NCBI RefSeq assembly: GCF_959029255.1
Contig: NZ_CAUFUE010000021.1
Location: 1 to 64,000 of the forward strand
DNA length: 64,000 nt
DNA from: an uncultured Bacteroides sp.
GTDB taxonomy: Bacteria; Bacteroidota; Bacteroidia; Bacteroidales; Bacteroidaceae
Reading direction: 5' to 3'
Shown: piece by piece, positions 1-8,920 of the stretch
Position numbering within the stretch: position 1 is the first letter of the stretch
Layout of the letters: the number at the start of each line of letters is the position of its first letter
Position numbers and translations under genes: made by a program
The notes under the pieces: generated by a model
Seen by the model: only the letters and a program-made list of their open reading frames with translations
Databases searched by the model: none
Told to the model about the DNA's origin: nothing

Positions 1-26
1 TACCCCATCCGAAAGGAAACCCTGCT

Positions 27-41
27 CCGGCGCTACGCCGG
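27..41. other. Small perfect hairpin at window edge
   Basis: A perfect 6-bp stem (CCGGCG/CGCCGG) with a 3-base loop lies just past the murQ stop codon. It could help end the minus-strand operon, but there is no clear U-tract and the downstream sequence is outside the window. Confidence 0.3.
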
Positions 42-48
42 TAAATTA

Positions 49-864
49 TCATTTTTCTCCCCGATAAGCATCCACCGCTTTCTTAACGGAACCATGCATC
101 AACAGCAACGTTTTGGCTTTTCCGTAATCAAGACCTAATTCCTCTACAAGCATGCGCGTGCCACGGTCCACCAGTTTCTTGTTGCTGAGCTGCATGTTTA
201 CCATCTTGTTGCCTTTCACACGCCCAAGTTGTATCATTACAGAGGTAGTAATCATGTTCAGAATCATCTTCTGACCTGTACCTGACTTCATACGCGAACT
301 TCCGGTGACGTATTCCGGGCCTACAATCATTTCGATGGGTACGTCGGCTTCCGCAGCCATAGGAGAGTCGGGGTTGCTGGTGATACATCCTGTGAGGATG
401 CCGTGTGCACGTGCTTCGTGCATGGCGCCTATGACATAGGGAGTAGTGCCGGAAGCAGCAATACCGATGACTGTATCTTTATCGGTGATATTCCTTTCCA
501 TCAATTCCTCCCAGCCACGATGAATGTCATCTTCTGCGTTTTCCACCGGGTTGCGCAGAGCCGTATCTCCACCGGCAATCAGACCGATGACTAATGTGGG
601 AGGCATCCCGAACGTAGGGGGTATTTCAGAAGCATCGAGCACACCGAGACGTCCGCTGGTACCTGCACCCATGTAGAAGATGCGTCCCCCCTGCTTCATC
701 CGTGGCACGATTTGTGTCACCAGCTTCTCTATTTGAGGAATTGCCTTCTGTACGGCGAGTGCCACTTTCTGGTCTTCCGTATTGATGTCTTCCAGGATTT
801 CACGGACTGATTTCTTGTCCAGGTCGTTGTAGAGCGAAGGCTGCTCTGAGATTTTTATAAACAT
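49..864 (-). CDS. murQ: N-acetylmuramic acid 6-phosphate etherase
   Basis: Cytoplasmic SIS-domain lyase that cleaves the D-lactyl ether of MurNAc-6-phosphate to give GlcNAc-6-phosphate and D-lactate. The family signature is plain: GAGTSGRLGVLDASE at residues 66-80, with the conserved Glu80 expected at the active site, followed by an acidic cluster near 108-113 (VENAEDD) and the sugar-phosphate Ser/Thr loop AASGTTP near 137-143. The length of 271 residues is normal for MurQ. It is the last gene of a minus-strand run and follows a MurK-like kinase and a MurT-like transporter, the same grouping described as murTKQ in Tannerella forsythia. The start is preceded by an AT-rich repeat rather than a Shine-Dalgarno site, as is usual in Bacteroidetes. 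Identification is secure; the substrate follows from the family and context. Confidence 0.96.
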   Translation of the reverse strand: MFIKISEQPSLYNDLDKKSVREILEDINTEDQKVALAVQKAIPQIEKLVTQIVPRMKQGGRIFYMGAGTSGRLGVLDASEIPPTFGMPPTLVIGLIAGGDTALRNPVENAEDDIHRGWEELMERNITDKDTVIGIAASGTTPYVIGAMHEARAHGILTGCITSNPDSPMAAEADVPIEMIVGPEYVTGSSRMKSGTGQKMILNMITTSVMIQLGRVKGNKMVNMQLSNKKLVDRGTRMLVEELGLDYGKAKTLLLMHGSVKKAVDAYRGEK

Positions 865-870
865 AATGGT

Positions 871-918
871 ATTTACTATTTGACTATTTACAATTTACTA
901 TTTACAATTTACTATTTG
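871..918 (-). repeat. AT-rich sense repeat upstream of murQ
   Basis: On the coding strand this reads as repeated AAATAGTAAAT / AAATTGTAAAT words running almost up to the murQ ATG. It belongs to the same family as copies before the genes that start at 11686, 19534, 40569 and 48664. Confidence 0.6.
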
Positions 919-920
919 CC

Positions 921-944
921 GGTGGGGGAGGATTCCCCCTTACC
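921..944. other. Intercistronic hairpin between murK and murQ
   Basis: GGGGGA (924-929) and TCCCCC (934-939) form a perfect 6-bp stem with a 4-base loop, extended by GGT at 921-923 and ACC at 942-944. It may adjust murQ expression relative to murK, as an RNA-stability or attenuation structure; no U-tract follows on the minus strand. Confidence 0.4.
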
Positions 945-950
945 ACTCTG

Positions 951-1796
951 TCACTTTCCGCTGTGATACCGAATCAGTCCTGCCATCGGGCTCTTGATGA
1001 TAGTACCCAACTGAATACCCATTTCCCGCGCAGCCTCCGCTAGGATTTCTTGATAATAGAAAGCTACGGAACCTATGAAGTGCACTTTGTTCTCCCGGTA
1101 ATTCTCATATTGCATGACGTTGCGTTTAAGGAATGCCTTAAAGCTGGTCAGCACCAACGACCGGATACATGCCTCCTCCAGATTTTGTGCCAGAAATGGG
1201 GAGAGACTGGCAAGAAAACGATTGGGGAACGGTTTGCGATACACACGGTCGATGATGTCGGCGGGAGTCAGGTTGAACTGTTGAAGGAACTTCTCTTTAA
1301 GTTCAGGGCTTGTCTGGTTTTTCAGGATGTCGCCTACCAGCAGTTTACCCAATACAGCGCCACTGCCCTCATCGCCCAGAATAAATCCCAGCGGAGATAC
1401 ATTGTTTACAATATCTTTTCCGTTGTAGTAACAAGAATTGGAACCCGTACCCATGATGCAGGCAATACCTGCCGAATGTCCGCAGAGTCCCCGTGCGGCA
1501 GCCAACATATCGGTGCTGACTTCTACCTCCCCTTTCACTTTGAGATGACGGGTGATAGCGCGGTGCACCATGTCTATTTTATCAGGGAAACCGCAGCCCG
1601 CACCGTAAAAGTACACTGCATCCAGTTCATTATTCTTTAACTGTGGCAACAGTGCCGTTGCAATCTCATTACTGATTTCCTCTTCCGACTGAAAGAAAGG
1701 ATTTGTACCTTTCGTGAAAATCTGCTGGAGGAGTTGTCCATCCTCTACAATACACCAATCGGTTTTTGTAGAACCACTGTCTGCTATTAGTATCAT
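951..1796 (-). CDS. murK: BadF/BadG-family amino-sugar kinase, MurK-like
   Basis: ASKHA-fold ATP-dependent sugar kinase of the BadF/BadG/BcrA/BcrD ATPase family, 281 residues. Visible motifs are the phosphate-1 loop IADSGSTKTDW (4-14), the central DMLAAARG (96-103), the adenosine-side GTGSN (116-120) and GDEGSG (141-146). Placed between a MurQ etherase and a MurT-like permease, it most likely phosphorylates MurNAc at C6, making the MurQ substrate; GlcNAc could also be used, since characterised relatives accept both. A 21-bp gap to the upstream murT suggests co-transcription. A paralogue with all the same motifs is encoded at 30104-30952. Family assignment is secure; the exact sugar is inferred from context. 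Confidence 0.88.
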   Translation of the reverse strand: MILIADSGSTKTDWCIVEDGQLLQQIFTKGTNPFFQSEEEISNEIATALLPQLKNNELDAVYFYGAGCGFPDKIDMVHRAITRHLKVKGEVEVSTDMLAAARGLCGHSAGIACIMGTGSNSCYYNGKDIVNNVSPLGFILGDEGSGAVLGKLLVGDILKNQTSPELKEKFLQQFNLTPADIIDRVYRKPFPNRFLASLSPFLAQNLEEACIRSLVLTSFKAFLKRNVMQYENYRENKVHFIGSVAFYYQEILAEAAREMGIQLGTIIKSPMAGLIRYHSGK

Positions 1797-1817
1797 GTAG
1801 TCAATGTTTAATCATTA

Positions 1818-3014
1818 TTATAGCTTGATGTATATCTTCCGTTTGTAGAGTTGGTAACCGATGCACCAGTTGATGCCTACAAACAGCAACGCGTATGCCA
1901 GTGAACCACCGGTTTCACCGAACACAGGCATCAGTACTACCTTATACAGGAATCCGTGAATACTGATGCTGCCATCTCCCCAGGGGAAACTGATACTACC
2001 GAAGAGTATGCCGAGCACGCCACCCAAAACGTACATAAACAAAGGGTTTATGCCGAACGATTCGAAGAACATACTCCACTTTTTATAGCCTTTCACGTCG
2101 ATAATCCAGATGAGCAGGGCTAGGAAGCTCGATGCCAGTCCGCAAGTGGTGAGTACAAATGTGGGAGACCATATTTTTTTGTTGATAGGACAACCATAGC
2201 TCAACAGGAAACCTGCGAAAGTAAGGATAGTACCTACCAGGAATAATTTAATCAGATGGGAGTTGAGCATGTCTGCACGGTCTTCGTTCGCTTTACCACC
2301 TTCCAGCATCAGGCGACCTACACAAAAGCCTAAAAGAACATGGGCAATGGCGGGAATGGTACTGAGTACGCCTTCCGGGTCAAGAAAGTCAGGATTATGC
2401 ATGTGTGCGGGAGTAAGGATGGCACGATCCACTATAAAAAGAATGTTGGTATCATTGTAGGCGAAACCGTTGCCACAGAGTAACAGGATAAAATAACCTA
2501 CCAGCAGAGCGGCGATGAGATAAGGGATGTGCCGGTGCTTCATGGTTAGCGCAATGATAGCGGTGGCGCCGTAGCAGATGCCGAGGCGTTGCATTACGCC
2601 AAGGATACGAATATGGTCGAAGGTCCAGACTGCATTCCAGAGTTTCTCACCGAAACTGAGATTATCGGGAGCGGAACCCCAGTAATAGCAGAACTTCGAG
2701 AACCAGCCTATAGCCATACCTATCAGGAAAATGAGGATAGTCCGTTTCAGAATCTTCCGCATGGCGGAGTAGCTGAATTCGAAGTTGTATTTCTTCAAAG
2801 AGATGTAGGTCGAAATTCCCATGATGAACATAAAAAAAGGAAAGACCAGGTCAGTGGGAGTCAGACCGTTCCACTCGGCATGGCACAAGGGGGCATAGAC
2901 ATGCGACCATGTGCCCGGGTTATTCACCATAATCATACCCGCAATAGTGACACCACGGAGGATGTCGAGGGCGAGAATACGTTTGCTTGTTTTGGAACTG
3001 TTCATTTGAGTCAT
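1818..3014 (-). CDS. murT: MurT-like inner-membrane sugar transporter (DUF5009)
   Basis: Polytopic inner-membrane protein of 398 residues in the DUF1624/DUF5009, heparan-glucosaminide acetyltransferase-like family. The N-terminus carries the family block LALDILRGVTIAGMIMVNNP (14-33) and, after a loop, PTDLVFPFFMFIMG; about ten hydrophobic segments follow. In Tannerella forsythia the DUF5009 protein next to murK and murQ was reported as the MurNAc importer MurT, and the gene order here matches. An older reading of the family as an N-acyltransferase is possible, so transport is knowledge by homology, not seen in the sequence. The gene lies 21 bp from murK and 17 bp from the large dehydrogenase, consistent with one operon. 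Met4 is an alternative start. Confidence 0.82.
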   Translation of the reverse strand: MTQMNSSKTSKRILALDILRGVTIAGMIMVNNPGTWSHVYAPLCHAEWNGLTPTDLVFPFFMFIMGISTYISLKKYNFEFSYSAMRKILKRTILIFLIGMAIGWFSKFCYYWGSAPDNLSFGEKLWNAVWTFDHIRILGVMQRLGICYGATAIIALTMKHRHIPYLIAALLVGYFILLLCGNGFAYNDTNILFIVDRAILTPAHMHNPDFLDPEGVLSTIPAIAHVLLGFCVGRLMLEGGKANEDRADMLNSHLIKLFLVGTILTFAGFLLSYGCPINKKIWSPTFVLTTCGLASSFLALLIWIIDVKGYKKWSMFFESFGINPLFMYVLGGVLGILFGSISFPWGDGSISIHGFLYKVVLMPVFGETGGSLAYALLFVGINWCIGYQLYKRKIYIKL

Positions 3015-3033
3015 GAGTTATAAGTTATGAGTT
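3015..3033 (-). repeat. Short tandem repeat before murT start
   Basis: The minus strand reads ATAACTCATAACTTATAACTC directly before the murT ATG: three copies of a 7-base TAACT-type word. It occupies the place where a ribosome-binding region would be and overlaps the 3' end region of the upstream gene. Confidence 0.5.
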
Positions 3034-6000
3034 ATGATTTTTTTGATTGTGAAGGCATTTCCGTAAGTCTGCTCCGAGTGCATTCGTCTACCAGATAAGC
3101 GATGGACACATACGGGATGCCGGAATGCGTTGTCAGTCCGATTTCGCAGGTACGGCTGTTGGAATAGCCGATACTGATACCGGCGGACTCTATTTGCGGG
3201 CGCAGTTTGCGCAAGGCGTACGCATTCAGTTCGGGATACGTAAATCCACGGTCACCGGCAAAACCGCAACAACCTACTTCTTCCGGGATAAAGACCTTGG
3301 CGGAACACAGCCGGGCAAGTGCGACGAGCGTATCCGCCAGTCCCATTTTACGCATGGAGCAAGTGATGTGTAAGGCTACGGGACGGTCAATAGGCGTAAA
3401 GACGAGCCTTTCCCGTAAGAAGGTATAGATGAACTCTGCCGGTTCGTAGAGCTTCATCTTCTTGATAGTTTCCCGCATACGGTGCAGGCAGGGGCTTTGG
3501 TCGCAAAGTATAGGATATTTGCCGTGTTCACTCGCCTCCCACAGAGCAGCTTCCAGTTCCGCGCTTTTACGGTCGGCAATGTCTAGCATACCTTTACTTT
3601 CCCAAATGGTTCCGCAGCAAAGTTTTTCCATATCTTTCGGGAAGATAACTTCATATCCGCCCTTCTGGAGTAGGGAAATCATCTTGTTCACCAACGGTTG
3701 CTCCACAGGCGATTTCTTGGGCAAGCCCATAGTCTGATTGATGCAACTGGGGAAGTAAACAACCTTATTGAATTGAGAATGGGCTGCGCCGTCATGGTTT
3801 TCATTATTCATTGTCGATTTTCTATTATCCATTGAATAAGCTTTCGGCATGGCAGGAGTCCATAGAGGCATCCCCAGTACATTATGCATCCCTTTAGTAA
3901 TATTGCTCATCGCCTTGGTTCCCAATATCGTATGGGCGAAGTTTGCCAAACTCAATACGGGTCGCAAAGAGCTTTTGACACCGGCAAAATGATTGGCGGC
4001 AAAGTTACCCGCTTTGTATCCTAGACTTTTCTGTGGCAGCTTCTCTTGGCGGATGATGTGGGTCAGGTTGCCGGTGTTGATGCCCATCGGGCATGACATG
4101 GAGCAAAGCCCGTCTCCTGCGCAGGTCTGATTACCCAAATAGCGATATTGCTTTTCCAATGAGGTTAGGAAGGGGGATGATTGCGCCCTTTCCCTTAGAA
4201 AGGAGATTTCACGCATCACTACGATGCGCTGGCGCGGAGAGAGGGTAAATCCGCAGGAAAGGCAGTTCACTTCACAGAAACCGCACTCAATGCACTTGTC
4301 CGCTGCAAGAGGAGGACAGACGGGGGCGATGATTATTCCCTGGGGAGTCTGTCGCAATTGGTAGCCCGTTGCCCGCCGTGCTTCATTGATGGTGGACAAT
4401 AAAGGCAGCGGCTTGAAATTCTTAATATGGCATTTCGGATCATCATTGAATATGACACCGGGGTTCAGCAACCCTTTCGGGTCGAACAACTCTTTGACGG
4501 CTTTCATGGTTGCGTATGCCTTCTCTCCCCACTCATCACGAACGAAGGGAGCCATGTTACGTCCCGTGCCGTGTTCCGCTTTCAGGGAGCCGTCATACTT
4601 ATCCACTACCAGTGTCTTGACGTCATTCATCAGGTCTTCGTAGCGTTTCACCTCTTTGTCGCTGCCGAAAGACTGGTTGATGATGAAATGATAATTCCCT
4701 TCAAGGGCATGGCCGTAGATGCAAGCGTCTTTGTATCCATGACGGGCGATGAGTTGCTGTAAATCGGCGGTTGCTTCGGGCAAGTCCTCGATGTGAAAAG
4801 CGATGTCTTCGATGAGGCACGTTGTTCCCGGTTGGCGTGTTCCGCCTACAGAGGGGAAGATGCCCGAACGGATGGCCCAATATTGGGAATACTCCTCCGG
4901 CTTATCGGTGAAGTATACGGGTATATATGTATTGAAAGCCGTCAATGTATTCTCAATGGCAGCAATCTTTTCTTTCAGTTCTTCCGGGGTACGTGCCTTG
5001 GTTTCGGTCAATACGGCAGTCAGTCCGGTTTCGTCACCGGGTTCCACACCCGGCAGAATGGAGGAAGATACTTCACCTTTGTAGCGCAAGTAAACGGGGT
5101 CGCTTACGGAAGCCAACGATTTCCAGTCAAGCAGTTCCGCTCCTTTCACAATCCATTCGCCTGCGTCGTCAGTCAATTTCTTCATTGCCACCACGGCACG
5201 GCAGGCATCCTTGATGGTCTTGAAATAGAGCATGGCACTTGCCTTGCAGGGATAGTCATACTCCGTTCTCATGGTTACTTGCGAAAGAAAGGCAAGCGTG
5301 CCTTCCGAACCTACCATAAGGTGGGCGATGATTTCAAACGGGTCATCGAAACGTACAAACGGCAACAGGTTCAATCCTGTGACATTCTTGATGGAATATT
5401 TGTAGCGGATACGTTCTGCCAGTTTTTCGTCTTCACGGATTTCATCACGCAATTCGCAGATGCGGCGGATAAAGTCACGATGCGTCACCTCGAAAGCGGC
5501 ACGGCTGACGGGGTCTCCGGTATCCAGCCGGGTTCCGTCGGCCAGCACGATACGGGCGGAAAGAAGCATTTTATCGCTGTTGGCGTGTGTGCCGCAGTTC
5601 ATGCCCGAAGCATTATTCATGACGATGCCGCCTACCATGGCGCTTTTCACAGATGCAGGGTCGGGAGCGAATTTACGTCCGAAAGGGGCGAGCAGTTCAT
5701 TGACGCGCTGTCCGATGATGCCCGGCTGGAGAGTGATTTCTTCATGGTCGGGCGATATGCTGTATTTTTCCCAATGCTTTCCGGCTACGATAAGGATAGA
5801 GTCACTGATGGCTTGACCCGACAAACTGGTGCCTGCTGCCCGAAAGGTAACGGGCAATGAATAGCGGTTTGCCAATTTCAACAGCCGGGAAATTTCTTCT
5901 TCCCCCTCCGAACGGATTACAATCTGAGGAATGAGACGATAAAAACCGGCATCCGTGCCCCACGCCAGTCGGCGAAGTTCGTCGGTATAGATTCTTTCTT

Positions 6001-6055
6001 GCGGAACAAAATTGCGTGCTTCTTGCAAGAAAACCGAATAATTACTCTTATTCAT
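3032..6055 (-). CDS. FAD-linked oxidase with Fe-S and CCG domains, candidate D-lactate dehydrogenase
   Basis: A 1007-residue fused flavo-iron-sulfur dehydrogenase of the YdiJ/GlcD-GlpC type. In order: FAD-binding domain with RAAGTSLSGQ (72-81); FAD-linked oxidase C-terminal domain to about 560; a ferredoxin-like segment with CIECGFCEVNC near 588 and a second cysteine cluster CAGDGLCSMSCPMG near 645; then two CCG-type cysteine-rich repeats (CCG near 811 and 930) typical of quinone-linked lactate/glycolate oxidases. Family members oxidise D-lactate, D-2-hydroxyglutarate or similar. In an operon with murQ, which releases D-lactate, D-lactate is the most economical substrate; that is inference. 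Oddity: residues about 740-753, between the ferredoxin and CCG parts, are encoded by a repeat that looks intergenic. A 355-codon antisense ORF over this gene is a shadow. Confidence 0.88.
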   Translation of the reverse strand: MNKSNYSVFLQEARNFVPQERIYTDELRRLAWGTDAGFYRLIPQIVIRSEGEEEISRLLKLANRYSLPVTFRAAGTSLSGQAISDSILIVAGKHWEKYSISPDHEEITLQPGIIGQRVNELLAPFGRKFAPDPASVKSAMVGGIVMNNASGMNCGTHANSDKMLLSARIVLADGTRLDTGDPVSRAAFEVTHRDFIRRICELRDEIREDEKLAERIRYKYSIKNVTGLNLLPFVRFDDPFEIIAHLMVGSEGTLAFLSQVTMRTEYDYPCKASAMLYFKTIKDACRAVVAMKKLTDDAGEWIVKGAELLDWKSLASVSDPVYLRYKGEVSSSILPGVEPGDETGLTAVLTETKARTPEELKEKIAAIENTLTAFNTYIPVYFTDKPEEYSQYWAIRSGIFPSVGGTRQPGTTCLIEDIAFHIEDLPEATADLQQLIARHGYKDACIYGHALEGNYHFIINQSFGSDKEVKRYEDLMNDVKTLVVDKYDGSLKAEHGTGRNMAPFVRDEWGEKAYATMKAVKELFDPKGLLNPGVIFNDDPKCHIKNFKPLPLLSTINEARRATGYQLRQTPQGIIIAPVCPPLAADKCIECGFCEVNCLSCGFTLSPRQRIVVMREISFLRERAQSSPFLTSLEKQYRYLGNQTCAGDGLCSMSCPMGINTGNLTHIIRQEKLPQKSLGYKAGNFAANHFAGVKSSLRPVLSLANFAHTILGTKAMSNITKGMHNVLGMPLWTPAMPKAYSMDNRKSTMNNENHDGAAHSQFNKVVYFPSCINQTMGLPKKSPVEQPLVNKMISLLQKGGYEVIFPKDMEKLCCGTIWESKGMLDIADRKSAELEAALWEASEHGKYPILCDQSPCLHRMRETIKKMKLYEPAEFIYTFLRERLVFTPIDRPVALHITCSMRKMGLADTLVALARLCSAKVFIPEEVGCCGFAGDRGFTYPELNAYALRKLRPQIESAGISIGYSNSRTCEIGLTTHSGIPYVSIAYLVDECTRSRLTEMPSQSKKS
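3797..3834 (-). repeat. Intergenic-type repeat read in frame inside the dehydrogenase
   Basis: The coding strand reads as ATGGATAATAGAAAATCG followed by ACAATGAATAATGAAAAC, the kind of short AT-rich direct repeat otherwise seen between genes. It keeps the frame and encodes an Asn/Lys/Met-rich linker between the ferredoxin and CCG domains. Confidence 0.5.
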
Positions 6056-6116
6056 ATAGTATATATCTTTTACTTTTTATAAATCCTACCTGCAATAACC
6101 TGTAATTGGGGGTGGA

Positions 6117-6192
6117 TTCAGTATACGACTGAAATGCATTCAGTATACGACTGAAATACTTTAAGTATACTACTGATATACTTTCAGTATAC
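6117..6192. repeat. 22-bp tandem array with internal dyads
   Basis: Three full units and a partial fourth, beginning at 6117, 6139, 6161 and 6183. Each of the first two units contains the perfect inverted repeat TTCAGT-N5-ACTGAA; a weaker 11-bp sub-period (GTATAC words) is visible. It fills the otherwise empty 168-bp gap between namZ and the dehydrogenase within a co-directional run. It has no spacers of the CRISPR kind. Confidence 0.85.
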
Positions 6193-6223
6193 AATCCCAA
6201 TGCGCAGACTTTTATCTGTAAAA

Positions 6224-7462
6224 CTATTTGTATAAATAATACTTCTTAGACAGTTTCTTGAAGTTTTCAGTATCTTTATACCAATAGTCACGGACATCTT
6301 CCCAGCGGTTACGCTTGCTGAAGCGTTCCCGTATCTGCCGTGAACCGCTGACCTTGTCGAACATATTGAATCGTCCTTTATCCGCATGGTCGAAAACGGC
6401 ACGGTCGGGATAGAGTGCAGCCACTTCCTGCATCACGAGGAACTGGATATCGCTCAAGGGCGTCTTGCTGAAATCCATGATGTGCACTTGCACGCCTTGC
6501 AGCAATTCCCCTTTGCCTACACTGTAAAACGGCTTCAGGTACATCGGCCTGAAAATGACGCCCGGTACGTTGAGGCTGTTCAGGTTTCCGGCAAGTTTCT
6601 CCGCTTCTATCCAAGGGGCGGCAAACATCTGGAACGGGATGGTATAACCTACGCCGATGGACATATAACCCAGTTCACCCAGTATGCCGCTGACAGGATA
6701 GAAAAATGCGGAATGCGGATGTGGAATGTGCGGGGATGAAGGTACCCATTGCAGTCCGGTCTGCGTGTAGTCCATCCGGCGTTTCCATCCTTTCATCTTT
6801 ATCACCCGCAGGTTGCATTGTTCACCGTCTTTCAGCATCTTCTCGCCGTTCAGCATCAGAGCCAGCTCCCCGCAAGTGAGTCCGTAAAGGTACGGAATTT
6901 TAAACTGGCTGACAAAAGAAATGCAATCGTCTTCCGTAAGGTTCCCTTCAATTTTCAGTCCGCCCACGGGATTGGGGCGGTCCAGCACGATAAATTCCTT
7001 GCCGTTTTCGGCGGCAGCTTCCATCGCCAGTCCCATGGTACTGATATAAGTGAATGAACGGCAACCGATATCCTGTATATCGTAAACCAGCACATCAATA
7101 TCTTTCAGCATCTCCGGTGTCGCCTTGCGGGTTTTCCCGTAAAGCGAGTAGACGGGCAGTCCGGTGGTGGCGTCTTTGATGTCCGTCACGTGGTCTCCGG
7201 CATGGACGTCACCCCGCACGCCATGTTCCGGTCCGTAAAGGGCTACAAGGTTCACATTCGGCGCTTCATGTAGAATGTCGATGGTAGACTTCATATTGTT
7301 ATCCACTCCGGTAGGGTTGGTTATCAATCCCACGCGTTTACCTTCCAGGCAACGGAAGTCCTGTTGTTTCAAGACTTCTATACCGGTCTTGATGTTTATC
7401 TTTTGTGCGCTCAATGCACCGCAGAGGGTGCAGAGGAGGCAGAGGAGGAATGTTTTCTTCAT
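6224..7462 (-). CDS. namZ: Exo-beta-N-acetylmuramidase NamZ (DUF1343)
   Basis: Secreted glycoside hydrolase of 412 residues that removes non-reducing-end MurNAc from peptidoglycan-derived glycans. A cleavable signal peptide is visible (residues 1-20, ending LSAQ). Family landmarks: GLITNPTGVD (45-54), YGPEHGVRGD (76-85), a DIQDIGCRSFTY block near 128-139, DRPNPVGG near 160 and GLTCGELALMLNGE near 200. The length fits DUF1343/NamZ (the former YbbC family). It supplies free MurNAc for the MurT-MurK-MurQ pathway encoded downstream, and lies 57 bp from the ampG-like gene. A second member of the family is at 19667-20833. Assignment to NamZ rests on the family; activity on intact sacculus or only on short fragments cannot be told. 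Confidence 0.92.
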   Translation of the reverse strand: MKKTFLLCLLCTLCGALSAQKINIKTGIEVLKQQDFRCLEGKRVGLITNPTGVDNNMKSTIDILHEAPNVNLVALYGPEHGVRGDVHAGDHVTDIKDATTGLPVYSLYGKTRKATPEMLKDIDVLVYDIQDIGCRSFTYISTMGLAMEAAAENGKEFIVLDRPNPVGGLKIEGNLTEDDCISFVSQFKIPYLYGLTCGELALMLNGEKMLKDGEQCNLRVIKMKGWKRRMDYTQTGLQWVPSSPHIPHPHSAFFYPVSGILGELGYMSIGVGYTIPFQMFAAPWIEAEKLAGNLNSLNVPGVIFRPMYLKPFYSVGKGELLQGVQVHIMDFSKTPLSDIQFLVMQEVAALYPDRAVFDHADKGRFNMFDKVSGSRQIRERFSKRNRWEDVRDYWYKDTENFKKLSKKYYLYK

Positions 7463-7519
7463 GATGAAATATAGACTGATTACAAATTATTACTTATTAA
7501 TTATTTTATACTCTTTGTC

Positions 7520-8896
7520 TCACTTCTTCCCATATTCCGGGTCAATCTTCCTATCGACGAAATATGTAACTGCCAACGTCGCCAGGCAGCACGCCATCAC
7601 CATCCAGAAGAAGTTGACATAGCCGATTGCCTCCTCGATATAACCTGCCACAAATCCGGGCAGCATCATGCTCAGTGCCATGAAAGCGGTGCAAATAGCA
7701 TAGTGTGATGTTTTGAATTCGCCTTCCGAGAAGTACATCATATAGAGCATATAGGCTGTAAATCCAAACCCGTAACCAAACTGTTCGACAGAGACTGCAA
7801 TGCTTATCAACGTGATATTTGAAGGCTGAGCGATGGCAAGATAAACGAAAGTCAGACAGGGCAATGTCATGCAGGTGGCCATAAGCCATAGTGAGCGTTT
7901 CAGTCCACGGTGTGATGCATAAATGCCTCCTACAATACCTCCGGCTAGCAAGGCGATGACGCCGATGGTGCCATACACTATGCCTACCATGTCTGTTCCC
8001 AGCCCCAGTCCACCGCTTTCAGTGGAATGCACCAGGAAAGGCTGGCACATTTTGATAAGGAAGCCTTCGGGCAGACGATAGAGCAACATGAAGGCTATGG
8101 CGAGCAACACATTGGGTTTCTTGATGAAAGTGATGAATGAATTCGCTAACTCTTTTGCCTTTGACTCTTGTGTAGTTTGGGCATTGCCTAGCCCGGCATT
8201 ACCAGTCGTTGCGCTCTCCGCCGTACGTGCTTTGTCTTCTTTTGAACGTGGCAGGGTGAAAGTGTGGTAAAGGGTTATAAGGCAGAAAACAACGGCTGAG
8301 CAACCTAGCGTCACTTGCCAGGAGAAGGGAATGTTACCGGTACTTTTCTCCAGTACGCCCGCAATGAATACCAGTATGCCTTGCCCGAATACGGAAGCTA
8401 CCCGATAGAATGTACTTCGTATGCCTATGAAGGCAGCCTGACTGCTGGGACTGTGTACCAGCATGTAGAAACCGTCCGCCGCGATGTCGTGCGTGGCGGA
8501 AGCGAATGCGGTGATGATAAACAGTACCAGTGTAAAGGTAAACATACTTATCGGTGTGTGGCCGGAGGCTATCGTCTCTTGTGTGGGATGGGGCAGACTG
8601 ACGGTCAGTAGTATCATGAGTAGCGTCATTACAGCCTGCATGGTGAGAATCCACCAACGTTTTGTCTTTATTACATCTACGATGGGGCTCCATATTCCTT
8701 TTAGGAACCACGGAAAGTAGAGTAGGGTAGTGAAAAATGACATGTCACCGTTGGGTACTCCCATCTTGGTGAACATCATCACCGAAATGGTGTTGACAAC
8801 AAAGTACGGCACTCCTTCTGCAAAATAAAGTGTGGGTACCCACCACCAAGGACTTTTCCCTTTGATATCGTAATTCTTTTCTTTGATGTTGTTCAT
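7520..8896 (-). CDS. ampG: AmpG-type muropeptide permease (MFS)
   Basis: Inner-membrane major facilitator protein of 458 residues with about twelve hydrophobic segments. The N-terminal block WWVPTLYFAEGVPYFVV (near 18-34) is characteristic of AmpG and its relatives, which import GlcNAc-anhydro-MurNAc peptides in proton symport. A hydrophilic central loop of about 45 residues separates the two six-helix halves (around 215-260), as usual in the fold. It is flanked by namZ and a SpoIID/LytB gene with gaps of 57 and 24 bp; the same trio is found with murTKQ in Tannerella. Family certain, substrate by homology and context. It probably brings in larger turnover products, while MurT takes free MurNAc. 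Confidence 0.88.
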   Translation of the reverse strand: MNNIKEKNYDIKGKSPWWWVPTLYFAEGVPYFVVNTISVMMFTKMGVPNGDMSFFTTLLYFPWFLKGIWSPIVDVIKTKRWWILTMQAVMTLLMILLTVSLPHPTQETIASGHTPISMFTFTLVLFIITAFASATHDIAADGFYMLVHSPSSQAAFIGIRSTFYRVASVFGQGILVFIAGVLEKSTGNIPFSWQVTLGCSAVVFCLITLYHTFTLPRSKEDKARTAESATTGNAGLGNAQTTQESKAKELANSFITFIKKPNVLLAIAFMLLYRLPEGFLIKMCQPFLVHSTESGGLGLGTDMVGIVYGTIGVIALLAGGIVGGIYASHRGLKRSLWLMATCMTLPCLTFVYLAIAQPSNITLISIAVSVEQFGYGFGFTAYMLYMMYFSEGEFKTSHYAICTAFMALSMMLPGFVAGYIEEAIGYVNFFWMVMACCLATLAVTYFVDRKIDPEYGKK

Positions 8897-8920
8897 GATA
8901 TTGATTGTCTACTTATTAAA

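Noticed and set aside
4793..5860. 355-codon plus-strand ORF
   Set aside because: It lies wholly antisense to the FAD/Fe-S dehydrogenase, whose motifs are clear; composition is typical of a shadow frame.
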